Assembly: GCA_020081605.1 (NCBI GenBank)
Contig: JAHREC010000030.1
Location: 1,649,239 to 1,713,238 of the forward strand
From: Albifimbria verrucaria
Lineage: Eukaryota; Ascomycota; Sordariomycetes; Hypocreales; Stachybotryaceae
DNA: 64,000 nucleotides
Direction: 5' to 3'
Shown piece after piece: positions 23,063-35,970 of the stretch (positions are counted from its first letter, which is position 1; every line of letters begins with the position of its first letter). The notes under the pieces were generated by a model, which was not told the origin of the DNA, did no database searches, and saw nothing but the letters and a program-made list of their open reading frames with translations. Both the position numbers and the translations under genes were made by a program.

Positions 23063-24718
23063 ATGACTTTAGAACAGATAACCCCAGACTATCGAACAAG
23101 TCTCCTGAATGTGAGCTGCCACCTCCTTTAACGGACTATATGCCGATTATTTTACAGTTACTTCTCGAATTCGATCGCTCCACAGCGAACTGCCGCAATG
23201 AAATTAGAGGGCTGCTCGCTCAATACCCTAGCCTCGAGTCCAATTTCCGATCACTCCTTCCGGTCCAAGTTCGCGATGAGCTAGTCAAATCAGCAAGTAC
23301 ACCGCGTCCAGCTGAACTGTGTGTCGAGAGCTCTACCCTTGACTGCCAACTAGGGCCGGCCGTATTTGGTTTCGGTCGTGCCCATTTTCAGCGTTCTGAT
23401 ACCCAAAATCAAACGACGTGGATTCGTGCAACAACTCACAAGAGCGAACACCCCCAGGTAACTTGGAAAATGAGGAATTCTTACATCCTTGCCAAAGAGA
23501 CGAAGGGAATATCATTAGGAATGAAAAGATAAGCACCAAACAGACAAGCCGTACTTCAGCAGATCCAAACGGGGAAGTTGGCGTCGTTACCAGAAAGCCA
23601 GAGCCGTTGCCGCGGCAGCTGTCCATGAGCTTGGTTCGCCTAAGATTTTAAATAACATTCGAATCGACCTCGCCGTTCTCAGAAATAAAACTGAGGACCC
23701 CTACAGGCCACTAAAGCCAAATCCTGAGCCTGCCGAACAGGACATCGTTGCATACATCAAAACGATACAGTGGCATTTTCGAGAAATTAGTACCGATACT
23801 CAGTTTGCATCAGCAAAAGCGAGATTTCGACGCTCTTTGATTGCGAGTATTTATTACCAGTATAAAAACATGCAAGGACACAGGGTAGGGTCTCTTGGTG
23901 TATTATTTGCTAGGACTATGCTCCCTGGCCATCGGACGAAAGATTGTTCGGATTCGTCTTTGAGGGTAAATGGAAAGCCGAAATGTTAAAGAACAAATTT
24001 TGGTATCACCTGGTAGAGCAATTTGGATGCGGTATCTTGCCTGTTATCTCGGATCAACTGAATGACGAACAGTAGGTTCCTGGTCCTTCGGCCTTCTTAA
24101 TTCTAACAATTCCTAACAGTGTTCGGAGACTCTCGCCAAGCGACGTTGCCAAATTTACATCAGATATCCATAACAAGTGTCCAAACTTGCGGCAAGACCT
24201 TGTGGGTCTATCAGATTTGCTTCAAGGTCTTGTTATACATGGCGTATTGCCAAAAGAAAGATTTTTCTAGAAAATATGAATGTAGGTGACACATTACCCA
24301 CAAGTTGTGAGCATATCCGGCAGTTTTTCACCTTTTGCGACGATTTCTCATCACCCCTCTCGATGATACGGCGAGGGATGTGATCGAGCGGCATGATTGT
24401 TCACAGCATGACCTGAAGCAAGGGCACTGTGCCGAGATGGACGATGCAGCCTCTACTGATATAACAAGCATGGATGATTCTTACAAAGAGGATCCAACAA
24501 TATTGCTGTCAGCCGGTGAACATGTTATCAATGTGAACTCAGCAAATGGTGAGACGACGGCTTTTCTTGAACCTCTTGGCCCCGAACCATTAGAGGATAG
24601 TTTGTCCAAGGAAGTCTTGCTGATGCAACAACATCCCGCGCTACTGACGTCCACAATTACTGGCGCATGTTGGTATAAAGAAGATTGTATTGATCCTTCT
24701 ACACTCTCAGCACAATAA
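23063..24718 (+). CDS. Orphan protein, about 520 residues, unknown function
   Basis: Start ATG 23063 (MTLEQITPDYRTSLLN). Introns at 23111-23157 (47 bp) and 24072-24119 (48 bp, CTAAC branch). Coding character is clear throughout: LLLEFDRSTANCRNEIRGLL, RRYQKARAVAAAAVHELG, WPSDERLFGFVFEGKW, LSPSDVAKFTSDIHNKCPNL, then an acidic, probably disordered tail (STDITSMDDSYKED). Frames join only if bases are added at 23524-23527 (A-run), near 23927 (GG), 24262-24266 (T-run) and 24333-24336 (T-run). I do not recognise a domain; the central helical part could be protein-binding. It is flanked by long intergenic regions and shows no operon-like pairing. Confidence 0.6.
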
Positions 24719-25526
24719 GGTCTCTGCCATGCTGGAGGTTAAGATGTACCAGGGCTCATCATCGACTTAGAGATAACATGCTCGAAGCTATCCACTTGCC
24801 AATATCACATCTAGAGGTTATTCTGCCAGTATATCACCAAAAACTCACACTCCTTTTCGAAAAGCCCTTTTGAACCCTCCAAATACAGCGTGGTCATGCC
24901 AATATTGGCTATAAGTTGATATTGACAGGTTTTTCATATTCCGATTATTACCATTGAATTTACCGCAGATCTGCGTGACATCCAAAGCTTCCAAGTCAAT
25001 AACCCTCTGAACAGTTTGCCAGCATGAAATTGTCAAGCTGTGGGCTAAGTTATAGGGCGAATTTGTGGAAGTTCAAACCGCTTTTCAGAAAACAAAAGTT
25101 TGTCAGTGGCCTCTATTGTCCGCTCAACTTTCGCGTTATGTGGATAATTAATGGAGATAAATTCGACTATAGCATTTCACACTTACCAATAACAACCTCC
25201 TGGAGCAAAGAGCAAGAGACTTCCCATGTCACATAATATCGCTAGGATGAGGGAATCAACAAAACAATGAGACTCCTACTTTTCTTTACTACTATCATGA
25301 ATAAAAGCTTCTATAAAGATATAACATCCATCACCTTTCTAGTATTAAGGTTAAAAGACCTTTGTGCTTTGATGGGATTCCTATCACATGACCTGTTGGT
25401 CGGCAATGCACATTTTGCTGTACAACAGTTATTGGAAAAACTGGTCTTAATTGGTTCAATTGCTATCCGAGCCCATGGTCGCTTCAACTCCCGGAACACT
25501 CCTGCCCAATTGGCCTCCAATATATT

Positions 25527-25841
25527 TCATGCAACTTCCACCTTCTTGTTATTCCCATGCTTGTCTCTTATATCAAGCAGCATAGCCATTACTTTATTGG
25601 CACCTTCCTGAAATTCAGGAACATAGCATCCATTTAATGCGTCCTTGAGCAAGGCAATATTACCTTCTTCGTCTGCTAGCATGATTCTTCGTTGCAGGCA
25701 GGAGTTAGCATTGACCTCATTGATGTTACGGCTTATCTTACTCTTGTTTCTTCGTGAAGTTGGTCTTGAAGACTGCGTGTATGAGCAAGAGTCTCGTCGG
25801 TGTGGTTGTTGAATCTGGGGCCTGTACATAAACATTAACAT
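25527..25841 (-). CDS. Possible small protein, unsupported by domain
   Basis: A 104-residue frame with ATG at 25841. The C-terminal half (MLADEEGNIALLKDALNGCY, VMAMLLDIRDKHGNN) looks like a folded helical segment; the N-terminal half is basic and low-complexity. It abuts the left edge of the mobile element at 25840. It could be a truncated gene fragment or chance. No other gene is supported between 24719 and 25839. Confidence 0.3.
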   Translation of the reverse strand: MLMFMYRPQIQQPHRRDSCSYTQSSRPTSRRNKSKISRNINEVNANSCLQRRIMLADEEGNIALLKDALNGCYVPEFQEGANKVMAMLLDIRDKHGNNKKVEVA

Positions 25842-26345
25842 CCATCACTGTGTAGCGAGCCACACTACGTAAAGAGCCAAAATGCAGGTACTTGGTTTTT
25901 CACTTTATCTTGACATTGAACACATCGATGCAATTGCTTGAAAGTGCCTTAAACATCTTATTCAATCACCCCTGTATCTCCCTGATATTTCTTAACTCAG
26001 AAATATGCTGACGCTGGAGTGTAATTATACGGTAGAAATAGAGCCTCCATTCTATAGCTTCCAGTGACAATAACATAAAATCACCACCATAATACTCCCG
26101 TTGTTATAAGCAAGAATTATGTTTATTTACAAGCCATAGATCATATAATTATCACTGATGGGTCATTATCAGCCATATGGTTGCCATAGAAGGCTGACAT
26201 ATGAAATATCGCTAGGTCGATTGGTACCTTGAAATTAACAAAACAAGTGGATCCGGCTAACATCAGAGTGCTGGCATGGACTATTAACGGTCCTGGGCCA
26301 AGACCCCGTATTTTCTCGTACTATGATTGGTTTACGTGCTTGAAC
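25840..26345. mobile_element. Long-inverted-repeat element copy 1 (partial)
   Basis: It shares subterminal sequence (CCATCACTGTGTAGCGAGCC; CAGGTACTTGGTTTTTCAC) and right-end sequence (TACTATGATTGGTTTACG) with copies at 29.7-30.5 and 35.2-36.0 kb. The left GAGCGTAAACC end is not visible, so this copy is truncated. It ends about 160 bp upstream of the NLR start codon. No transposase is encoded, so it is non-autonomous. Confidence 0.6.
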
Positions 26346-26507
26346 TCACGTAGGCTTCCTCTCGGCCGAACCACCTTTCCCTCACTGCTTGCCTAACCTC
26401 ACAATGCCCCATCAACATCATGTTCGTGACAAGACGATTGCCAGAAACTAGCGTGGCGATACTGCCCCACTTAAACTAGCAGCATCGATACCTCATGTTT
26501 CGTCGCC

Positions 26508-29500
26508 ATGAAGCCTACACGTCCTGCTTCCCGGCTTGGCTTCGAGGTTGCCATCATTTGTGCCCTAACTATCGAGGCCGATGCCGTCGAGGCACTCTTC
26601 GACCAGTACTGGGATGAAGATTACTCCTTCGGCAAGGCCCCTGGCGATCCTAACGCTTATACCACCGGCTCCATCGGTCGCCACAATGTCGTCCTCGCCC
26701 ATATGCCTAGCATAGGAAGGCAAGCAGTGCCGCTGTTGCAGCACAATGTCGCACTAGCTATCCCAACATCAAGCTAGCACTGATTGTGGGCGTGTGTGGT
26801 GCTGTTCCCTTCGCCCCAAACGCCGATACCGAAATCATCCTTGGGGATATTATTATGAGCAAGGGCGTCGTTCAGTATGACCTCGGTCGACGACTTCCCG
26901 AACGCTTCGTGCGCAAAGATACACTGTTGGAGTCATTGGGTAGGCCCAACACGGAGATTCGGGCCTTATTGGGAAAGCTGGAAGGTATTCGCGGACAAGA
27001 GAAGCTGACCAACAATATTGCCATGCATCTGGCTAAGATTCAAGAAAACCCAAAATTGCAGGCCCAGTATCCGGGTGCCATCGAAGACAAACTATTCAAG
27101 GCCAACTATCGCCACCTTACCGATGGGAAGACGTGCGAAGAATGTAAGTGCGATGGACAGCTTGTGCCGCGCACCCGCTTGGAACAGCAAGGCATACAGC
27201 CAGCGGTTCACTTCGGATTGATCGCTTCTGGTGATACCGTGATGAAGTCTGGGACAGAGCGTGACGAGATTGCAAGGCAGGAAGACATTATCGCCTTTGA
27301 GATGGAGAGTGCGGGAGTGTGGGATACCTTTCCTTGTATCGTCATCAAAGGCGCCTGCGACTATGCTGACAGTCACAAGACCAAGAAGTGGCAGCGATAT
27401 GCGGCTGCGACTGCGGCGGCTTCTGCGAAGGCTTTCCTGGAGTTTTGGGAGCCGTCAGCTACAGACCAAGTCATGAATAGATGTGCTCCAAAATGTGAGT
27501 GAACAGAATTAGTAATGAAGAAGTATATGGACTAATCAAATCATAGTTGTCGTGCCATATCCCAACAACCCGGACTTCGTCGGACGGTCGGATATTCTGC
27601 AGCAGCTCAAGGATAAGCTGGGGCATGAACAATGGACAAACGGAGCCTCTGTTCCAAGAGTATCACTCTTTGGCTTAGGTGGTGTTGGGTATGTGCTCAG
27701 ACCCCGTCTACAATCAGAGGGAACTAACATCAAGCAGGAAAACGCAGATAGCACTGCGATACGTTTACTGGTTGCGAGGGATAAACCCTGCCATATCGAT
27801 CTTATGGGTCCACGCCAGCAGCGCCGATCGCTTCCGCCAATCGTACTTGTCTATCGCAGAAGAATACAAAATCCCCGGCTATGATGATCCCAAGATTGAT
27901 CTGTTACCACTGGTGAAACGTTGGCTCGAGAGAGCGCATTGCGAGCGATGGCTTATGGTGCTTGACAATGCAGATGACATACAACTCTTTTTGGAGCACC
28001 ATCAGCAGCTACCTCAAGCTCGGCCGAGCAAAGAGAAGCCGGCAACTTGTCAGCTTACTTGCCCGAATGCCGGCATGGATCTCTTATAGCCACGACAAGG
28101 AACAAGCAACTAGGTATCAGGCTGGCAAAGGGCAGCAGCCGATTGAGGTGACGCACATGAACGAAAATAAGTCGGTGCAATTGCTTCGCACCAAACTGGA
28201 CGATATAAATGCAGAATCTGCAGACTTATCGTCATTAGCATCTCGACTGGAGTATCTGCCCTTGGCTCTTGCGCAAGCCGCCTCTTTCATTCAAGCAACA
28301 TACATAACAGTAGCGAAATATCTTCAGCTACTAGGTGACAGCGATACGAATATGGTACACTTTCTAAGCAAAGAGTTTGAGACTGTTGGGCGAGACTCAT
28401 CTACTCCGCGGGCTATAGCTCAAACATGGACTCTCTCGTTCCAAGAAATCAAGCAGCAGCATGTGTTGGCCAGCGAACTCCTCTCTTTTATGAGTCTGTT
28501 GGATCGTCAAGCAATTCCAGCGGAATTCCTTTCGCACTATATGAAGCAGAGAGAAAATGACGAATCACCTGGCGATATAGAGCCTACTGAAGCCTTAGGG
28601 GTTCTGAAAGCCTTTTCATTCATAACTGAAGATAACAGCGGAAGCTATGATATGCATCGGCTCGTCCAGCTCGTCACACGTAAGTGGCTGACTAGTAATG
28701 GTACGGTGGGTCGATTCAGGAAGGAAGCATTGATGGTTATCTCACACGTTTATCCATATGGCCAATATGAAACGCGAACGATATGTGCTGCGTATCTATC
28801 GCATGCATATGCTATACTTCAAGCAGGAGAGTTCACATCAAGGGACGAGGCCGAGGCAAAGGCATCTCTTCTCCATCGTATGGCAGCGTACTTCAATTTC
28901 GAAGGACAATGGGGTAATGCGGAGCGGCTTAATTTGGAGACCGTACAGATAAGAAGAGAGCTCTTTGGCGAAAACGACCCCGATACGCTGAGGGCCATGG
29001 CCAATCTTGCATTAACACACAGGAACCAAGGCCGATGGGAAGAGGCAGAGAAGCTTGATGTGAAGGTGATGGAGACTCTCGTCATAATCCTTGGGCAAGA
29101 CCATCACAATACGCTAAGGGGCATGGCCAATCTTAGGCTAAGGAGCATGGCCAATCTTGGATTAACATACCGCGACCAAGGCCGATAGAACGAGGCGGAG
29201 AAGCTGGGCATGCAAGTGATGGAGAATCGGAAGGCGAAGCTTGGAGCAGGTCATCCCCATACGCTGATGAGCATGGCCAATCTTACCTCAACATACTGGA
29301 GCCAAGGCCGGTGGAAAGAGGCAGAGGAGCTGAACTTACAAGTGGTGGAGAGTCGCAAGACGACGCTCGGGGCTGATCATCCCGATACGCTCACCAGCAT
29401 GGGCAACCTCGCATTTATTTACTGGAGCCAAGATCGATATACAGAAGCTGTAAACCTAATGAGCCGATGCATTGATGGACAGTCAGTTAAGCTCGGTGTA

Positions 29501-29587
29501 GCGCATCCAGCATATTGTGATAATGTTGCAGCATTAGCTCGATGGGAATCTGAGCGAGGTGTTCCTGACACGGATGTATCGTCTTAG
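26508..29587 (+). CDS. NLR-type receptor: PNP/UDP phosphorylase-like, NB-ARC, TPR
   Basis: About 990 residues if read through. Introns: 27495-27546 and 27689-27737. N-terminal nucleoside-phosphorylase-like domain (residues about 10-320): FEVAIICALTIEADAVEALF, LIVGVCGAVPFAP, HFGLIASGDTVMKSG, IAFEMESAGVWDTFPCIVIK, GACDYADSHKTKKWQRYAA. NB-ARC follows: VGRSDILQQL, P-loop GLGGVGKTQIALRY (the intron splits the second Gly), WLMVLDNADD (Walker B), GSLIATTRN, LPLALAQAASFIQ, then MHRLVQLVTRKWL. C-terminal TPRs repeat GRWEEAEKL and HPDTLTSMGNLAFIYWSQ. Such fungal proteins act in non-self recognition and programmed cell death. One base is missing near 26720, in the T-run 27988-27992 and in GGG 28130-28132. 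TAG at 29186-29188 replaces a Trp codon of a TPR (GRW); unlike the others, this is a substitution and would truncate the last TPRs. Confidence 0.9.
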
Positions 29588-29704
29588 AGGAGTTAGCTAG
29601 AAATAGCGAGAGAATTAGTATCCCTACCGACAAGCAGGCTATAGATACCATATTATAAGTAGGAGTCGGATGAAGATGTAATAAGTAGGCCTTTTATATG
29701 ACCA

Positions 29705-30520
29705 CTTGTCTTTTCCGTTGCTAGACCAAGCTTAAGAGCGTAAACCAATCATAGTACATGCAGCCATAGAGCATAACTCTGTGGGTGTTAGTCATCAATG
29801 CTAGCTTCCGATGCTAGCCGGATCCAAATGCTTTGGTGATTAAGACGTACTCATCGACCCCGGGATATTGTATCTCTTGGCCTTCTATGGCAACCACGAG
29901 GCTCATAATAACCTGCCAGCAGTAGATACAGGATGCAGGATTTATATATAAGTATTTGTACCCGTCTAGAGGAACAGAAGTACTAAGATCCATCACTCTC
30001 TGGCGAGCCACACTGCGTAGCGAGCCAAAATATAGGTACTTGGTTTTTAACTTAATCTTGACTTTGTCTATAGCACTGTATTTGCTTGAAATCGCCTAAA
30101 ATCTATCACTCAAATACCGCAGTATCTCCCTGATATTTCTTAACCAAGAAATTATGCGGGCGCTGGAGCATAATCGTACGGTAGATACAGAGCCTTTATT
30201 CTACGGCATCCAGCGATAATGTTATAAAATCCTTACTATAGAGCTCCCGTTACTCTAGGCAAGCATGAATATTATATATAAGTCCTATATACTATACTTA
30301 CTCCTGGCAGGTCATTATTAGCCCTGTGGTTGCTATAGAAGGCCAATATATATAACTTCGTTAGGTCGATTAGTACCTTCAAATTAATAAAATAAGTGGA
30401 TTCGGCTAGCATCGGAGCGCTGGCAAGGATGACTAACGGTCCCGGAGACATGCTCCACAGCTTATCGTACTATGGTTGGTTTACGCTCTGAAACCTGGTC
30501 TAATAGCGGAAAGGGAATGC
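29705..30520. mobile_element. Long-inverted-repeat element copy 2 (complete)
   Basis: The left end reads CTTTTCCGTTGCTAGACC...GAGCGTAAACCAATCATAG. The right end, read in reverse complement, gives CCTTTCCGCTATTAGACC...GAGCGTAAACCAACCATAG. Similarity continues inward for about 200 bp on each side (GGATCCA/GGATTCG and TTCTATGGCAACC/TTCTATAGCAACC blocks). The interior, about 350 bp, is non-coding and shares GCGAGCCACACTGCGTAGCG with the other copies. This architecture fits a MITE-like, non-autonomous DNA transposon. It begins about 120 bp after the NLR stop codon. Confidence 0.75.
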
Positions 30521-31229
30521 TTACATAAAGACCTACTTGATCCAATTCTACTCATGATATAGTATCCATCACCTACCACTTGGGAGTATACGAGTTCTCT
30601 CGCTAATTCTAGCTAGATCCTATAAGTCAACACACCAGCGTCGGAAACGTTTAGCTCGGATTCCCACCAAGCTAGTATTATAGTATTACTACAGTATACT
30701 AGATGCACAACGCCGAGCTTAGCTGCCTATCCCTTAATACATCGGCTCATCAGGTTTACCGCTTCTATATATCGATCTTGGCTCCAGTAAGTGAATTCGA
30801 GGTTGGCCGTACTAGTGAGCGTTTCGGGATGATCGGTCCCGAGCTTCGTTTTGCGAGCATGACTCATCCAGGCTACTTCGACAGGGATGGGAGAGTATGT
30901 TCCCTGTGGAGACGTGCCTAGCCTGACTATATTTCGAGGCGGTATATCTCAGGTCCTTGAGTTGCAGCACCGATATATGTTACTGTACATTTCTGGCACG
31001 TCTTTAATGATTATGAATGGTACGGAAATAATGTCCATGTCCATTGTAACAAGGAATAAGGAGTATGAACCACAAACACCTGATAAATAGCCTAGTAGCC
31101 AAGATGTAAACCCGCTAAGAGTCGGCCGAGCTTAAACTCCAGTGGAGAACTCCATACAACGACCAAAGCTCACTTCCACCATTTAATAATCGCTGCCTAC
31201 TTCGTCATAGTACACTAACACCACGAGGA
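30521..31229. other. AT-leaning intergenic sequence
   Basis: Two short overlapping frames (30.7-31.1 kb) have no domain signal. The segment leads into the 71-bp satellite. Confidence 0.4.
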
Positions 31230-34200
31230 TTACTGTAATGAAAATAATAATTAGCATATTGATACAATATATACTCAACCAGTACTTACTTCTTATAATC
31301 CCCCATCATATTAGTATCGTATATAGGATTAGTCCTTCTTCGTAGGGAACTAAAACTTATCAGTATCGTACAAAAACAAGCTTTCATTCGTATAGAGATA
31401 AGACTTACGTTCTATAACCCCCATTTGTATTAGTATCATCTACATAATTAGGCCTCATTCGCATCGATTTTAGACTTACACTCTATAACCCCCATTAATA
31501 TTAGTATCGTATACAAGATTAACCCTCATTAGTATAGAAATAAGACTTACTTTCTATAACCACCATTCATATTAGCATCGTATGCGAAATTGAGCCTCGT
31601 TTATGAGGATATAAGACTTACACTCTATAACCCCATTCATATTAGGATCGTATAAAATTAGGCTTCATTAGTGTAGAAATAAGACTTACTGGCTACAAAC
31701 ACCATTGCATTAGTATCTTATACAAGATTAGGCCTCATTAGTATAGAAATAAAACTTACACCCTATAATAAATATTCACATTAGATCATATGCAAGATTA
31801 GGTCTCATTCATATCGAACTAAAACTTACCAGCTACAGCCCCCATTCCAGATTAGTATTGCCAGATTAGGCCTCATTCATATCGAACTAAGACTTACCAG
31901 CTATAAGCACCATTTGTATTAGTATCGTACGAAAATAAGCTCTCATACATATAGATATAAGACTTACGTTCTATAACCACCACTCATATTAGTATGGTAT
32001 GTAAGAATTAGACCTCATTCATATAGAAAGAAGACTTACATCCTATAATAGCCATTAATATTAATATCGTATGCAAGATTAGACCTTATTAAGATAGAAT
32101 AAGACTTACCACCTATAAGCGCCAGTTAGATTAGTATCATATACAAGATTAGGCCTTATTACTATAGAAATATAACTTACTGCCTATAACTACAATTTAT
32201 ATTAATATTTTATATAAGATTAAGCCTTATCCATATAGAAATAAGACTTACACCCTATAATAAATATTCATATTAGATCATATGTAAGATTAGGCCTCAT
32301 ATATATTAAAGAAAGACTTACACTCTATAGCCCCCAATGATATTAGTATTATAAATAAGATAAAGCCTTGATAAGATCGAATTAAGACTTACCACCTACA
32401 AACACCGTTTATATTAGTATTGCCTATAAGATTAAGTGTGATCCATGTAGAAATAAAACTTACACCCTATAATTGCCATATTTATATTAGTATTGTTTAC
32501 AACATTAACCTTATTCATATCGAATTAAGACTTACCGCCTATAACAACCATTTATATTAGTATCGTAACTAACATTAGACCTCATTCATATCGAAGTAAG
32601 ACTTACCGCCTATAACCACCATTCATATCAATATCATATATAAGATTAGGCCTCGTTGGTATAGAAATAAAACTTACATCCTATAATAACCATTTATGTT
32701 ATTATTATATATAATATTAAGCCTCATTAGTATAGAAATATAACTTACCGCCTATATACACCATTCATATTAGTATCATATGCAAGATTAGACCTCGATA
32801 GTATAGAAATAAGACTTACCTGCTATAATAACCATTTATATTAATATTATATATAACATTAGGTCTTATTAGTATAGAGATAACTCTTACCGGCTATAAA
32901 CACCATTCATATTAATATCATATGCAAGATTAGGCTTTGTTAGTTCAGAAATAAAACTTACCTGCTATAATAACCATTCATATTAGTATCGTATGCAAGA
33001 TTAGATCTTATGTGTATAGAATAAGGCTTACCACCTACATACACCATTCATATTAGTATCATATATAACATTAGGCCTCATTAATATAGAAATAAGACTT
33101 ACAATCTATAATTCCCAATCATATTAATATCATATGCAGGATCAGACCTTATTAGTATAGAGATAAGACTTACCGGCTATAAACACCATTCATATCAGTA
33201 TCATATACAATATTGGACCTTATTAGTCTAGAAATAAGACTTACCTGCTATAATAATTATATATATTAATATCGTTTCCAAGATTAGACCTTATTAATAT
33301 TGAAATAAGACTTACCACCTATAAACGCCATTTAGATTAGTATTATCTGCAAGATTATATCTTATTCATATCCAACTAAGACTTACACTCTATAATTCCC
33401 AATTATATTAATATTGTATATAAGAGTAGGCTTCAATCATATAGGACTGAAACTTACCGCCTATAACCACCATTAATATTAATATTATATATAAGATTAA
33501 GCCTCATTCATATAGAAATAGACTTACACCCTATAATAAATATTCATATTAGATCATATGCAAGATTAGGCCTTGTTTATATCAAAGAAAGACTTACACT
33601 CTATAGCCCCCAATGATATTAATATTATAAATAAGATAAAGCCTTAATAAGATCGAATTAAGACTTACCAACTAAAGCACCGTTTGTATTAGTATTATAC
33701 GAAAAATAACCTCTCATGCGTATAGACTTACCGCCTACAAAGACCATTATATTAGTATCGTATATAAGATTAGATCTCATGAGTGTAGAATAAGACTTAC
33801 TGCCTACATACACCATTCATATTAGTATCGTATATAAAATCGGGCCTCATTAGTATAGAAATAAGACTTACTATCTACAAAGACCATTTATATTAGTATT
33901 ATATACAACTTCAGGCCTCAATAGTATAGAAATAAAACTTACTGGCTACAAAACCATTCATATTAGTGTTGTCTGCAAGATTAGGCCTCATTAATATAGA
34001 AATAAGACTTACCTGCTACAGCCCTCATTTATATTAGTATCATATATAGGATCAGACCTCATTAGTATAGAGATAAGACTTACCTCCTATAACCACCATT
34101 CACATTAATATCCTATGCAAGAATTAAGCCTCGTTCATATAGAAATAAGACTTACATCCTATAATAACCATCCACATTAGTACCATATGCAAGATTAGAC

Positions 34201-34560
34201 CACATTAAAATAGACATAAGACTTACCACCTATAAACGCCATTTAGATTAGTATTGTCTGCAAGATTATGTCTTATTCATATCCAACTAAGACTTACAAT
34301 CTATAATTCCCAATTATATTAATATTGTATATAAGAGTAGGCCTCAATCATATCGAACTGAGACTTACCTCCTATAACCACCATTCACATTAATATCCTA
34401 TGCAAGAATTAAGCCTCGTTCATATAGAAATAAGACTTACATCCTATAATAACCATCCACATTAATATTAGTATTACATAGAAGATTAGGCCTCATTGGT
34501 ATAGAAATAAGACATACCGGCTACAAACACCATTCATATTAGTATCCTTGAACGATTAGC
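31230..34560. repeat. 71-bp AT-rich tandem satellite, about 46 degenerate copies
   Basis: AGACTTAC recurs at 31401, 31472, 31543 and 31614, a spacing of 71 bp. The array continues to about 34,550 with small indels. A typical unit joins CCATTCATATTAGTATCGTA, TGCAAGATTAGGCCTCATTA and GTATAGAAATAAGACTTACC. Units diverge mainly by C/T and G/A changes. No open frames. Some sub-blocks repeat as multi-unit segments: 33540-33660 resembles 32270-32390, and the stretch at 34050-34190 (TTACCTCCTATAACCACC) recurs at 34365-34470. Confidence 0.9.
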
Positions 34561-35244
34561 TCTTATGCCAATGCTTACTCGTGCCTCCAGATCTCTACTT
34601 GAGAGTTTTGTTCTTGATATAGCGGCTCCTAGTCCTGTAGTGGAAAGAGCCACCCAAAAAAACATTGAAGCTTTCATTTTCGTGTGAAAGTGGGCGTTAG
34701 GTAATTCGGTCAAGGGCGGGTAATAATTACAAACTATGCAGACTTCAGGCTGTCGGGGTCCATGGGCCCATATTTAAAATGAACTTCAATTGTAAACTCG
34801 GAAGCCTTCTACCTACATCATCCAATACCAAAGTTTTACTACATTCGGCCCGTACTCACACCGATCACATACCGAAGTCGATGTGATTTTGTTATCGGCC
34901 AATGAAATTAACCAGCTTGGAGTCTTGTCTCAATCTACATCACATTGCTACGACTGGAGAGTTTTGACGCTTCATCTCATGATGTTATTTGTCACTTTAT
35001 GTCTTTGATTATACGAGAACAAGCAACTAGTGCCTAGAGCACTGTCTTATTATTCCGTTCATCCTACAGTGTCTTATAGCGCTACTACTAACCCGGTAAT
35101 CACATCCGTCATTGGTCTAAAACTTGTCTCTTTTCGATATGCCATAGGTATGCTTCAATCAACTGTTGATTGCATGTCTTACGAACACTGATTCGATATT
35201 TCAGTTTCTTCCACCCATGACGTCTGAGTAATAAGCACTGTCTT
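34561..35244. other. Intergenic region between satellite and element copy 3
   Basis: Composition is ordinary. No open frame of note and no RNA gene recognised. Confidence 0.4.
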
Positions 35245-35970
35245 TCCCGTTGTTAGACCAGGTCTAAGAGCGTAAACCAGTCATAGTATGAGACACTGTA
35301 GATCATGGCTCCGAGACCTTAGTCATCCATGCCAGCACTCCGATGCTAGCCGGATCCACTTGTTTTGTAGATTTGAAGGTACCGATCGACCTAGCGATAT
35401 TACATATATCAGCCTTCTATGGCAACCGCAGGGCTGATAATAACCTATCAGTGATAATTATATAATCTAGGGCTTATATATAAACATTACCGTTACTTAT
35501 AGTAACGGGAGCATTATGGGGTGATTTTATGTTGTTGTTGCTGGATGCTGTAGAATGGAGGCTCTATTTCTACCGTATAATTACACTTTAGCATCGGTAT
35601 AATTTCTGGGTTGAGAAATATGATGGAGATACAGGAGTGATTGAATAACAAGTTTTAAGCGGGTTTAAGTAAGTGCATCGATGTGGTGAAAGCCAAGATA
35701 GAGTGAAAGACCAAGTACCTGCATTTTGGCTCGCTACGCAGTGTGGCTCGCCACACAGTGATGGATGTTACCATACTTACACTTCAACGCCAGCATAATT
35801 TCTTAGCTAAAAAATGTTAGGGAGACATAAGGGTAGTTGAGTAATACAAGTCATGCCGTTTTAAGCAAGTGCATCTATCTGGACAAAGTCAAGATGAAGT
35901 TAAAGACCAAATACCTGCATTTTGGCTCGCTACGCAGTGTGGTTCGCCGCAAAGTGACGGATGTTACCTA
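35245..35970. mobile_element. Long-inverted-repeat element copy 3, inverted, with tandem end duplication
   Basis: Begins with TCTTTCCCGTTGTTAGACC...GAGCGTAAACCAGTCATAG. 35245-35770 corresponds to copy 1 in reverse complement. The GGCTCGCTACGCAGTGTGGC end is present twice (about 35730 and 35925), so the inner end has been tandemly duplicated. Non-coding. Together with copy 2 it encloses the 71-bp satellite between inverted copies. Confidence 0.65.

Noticed and set aside
31230..34560. CRISPR-like or intron-rich gene, because of many CTTAC/GTAAG-like words
   Set aside because: Head-to-tail 71-bp units with no spacers and no open frames; the splice-like words are part of the repeat.
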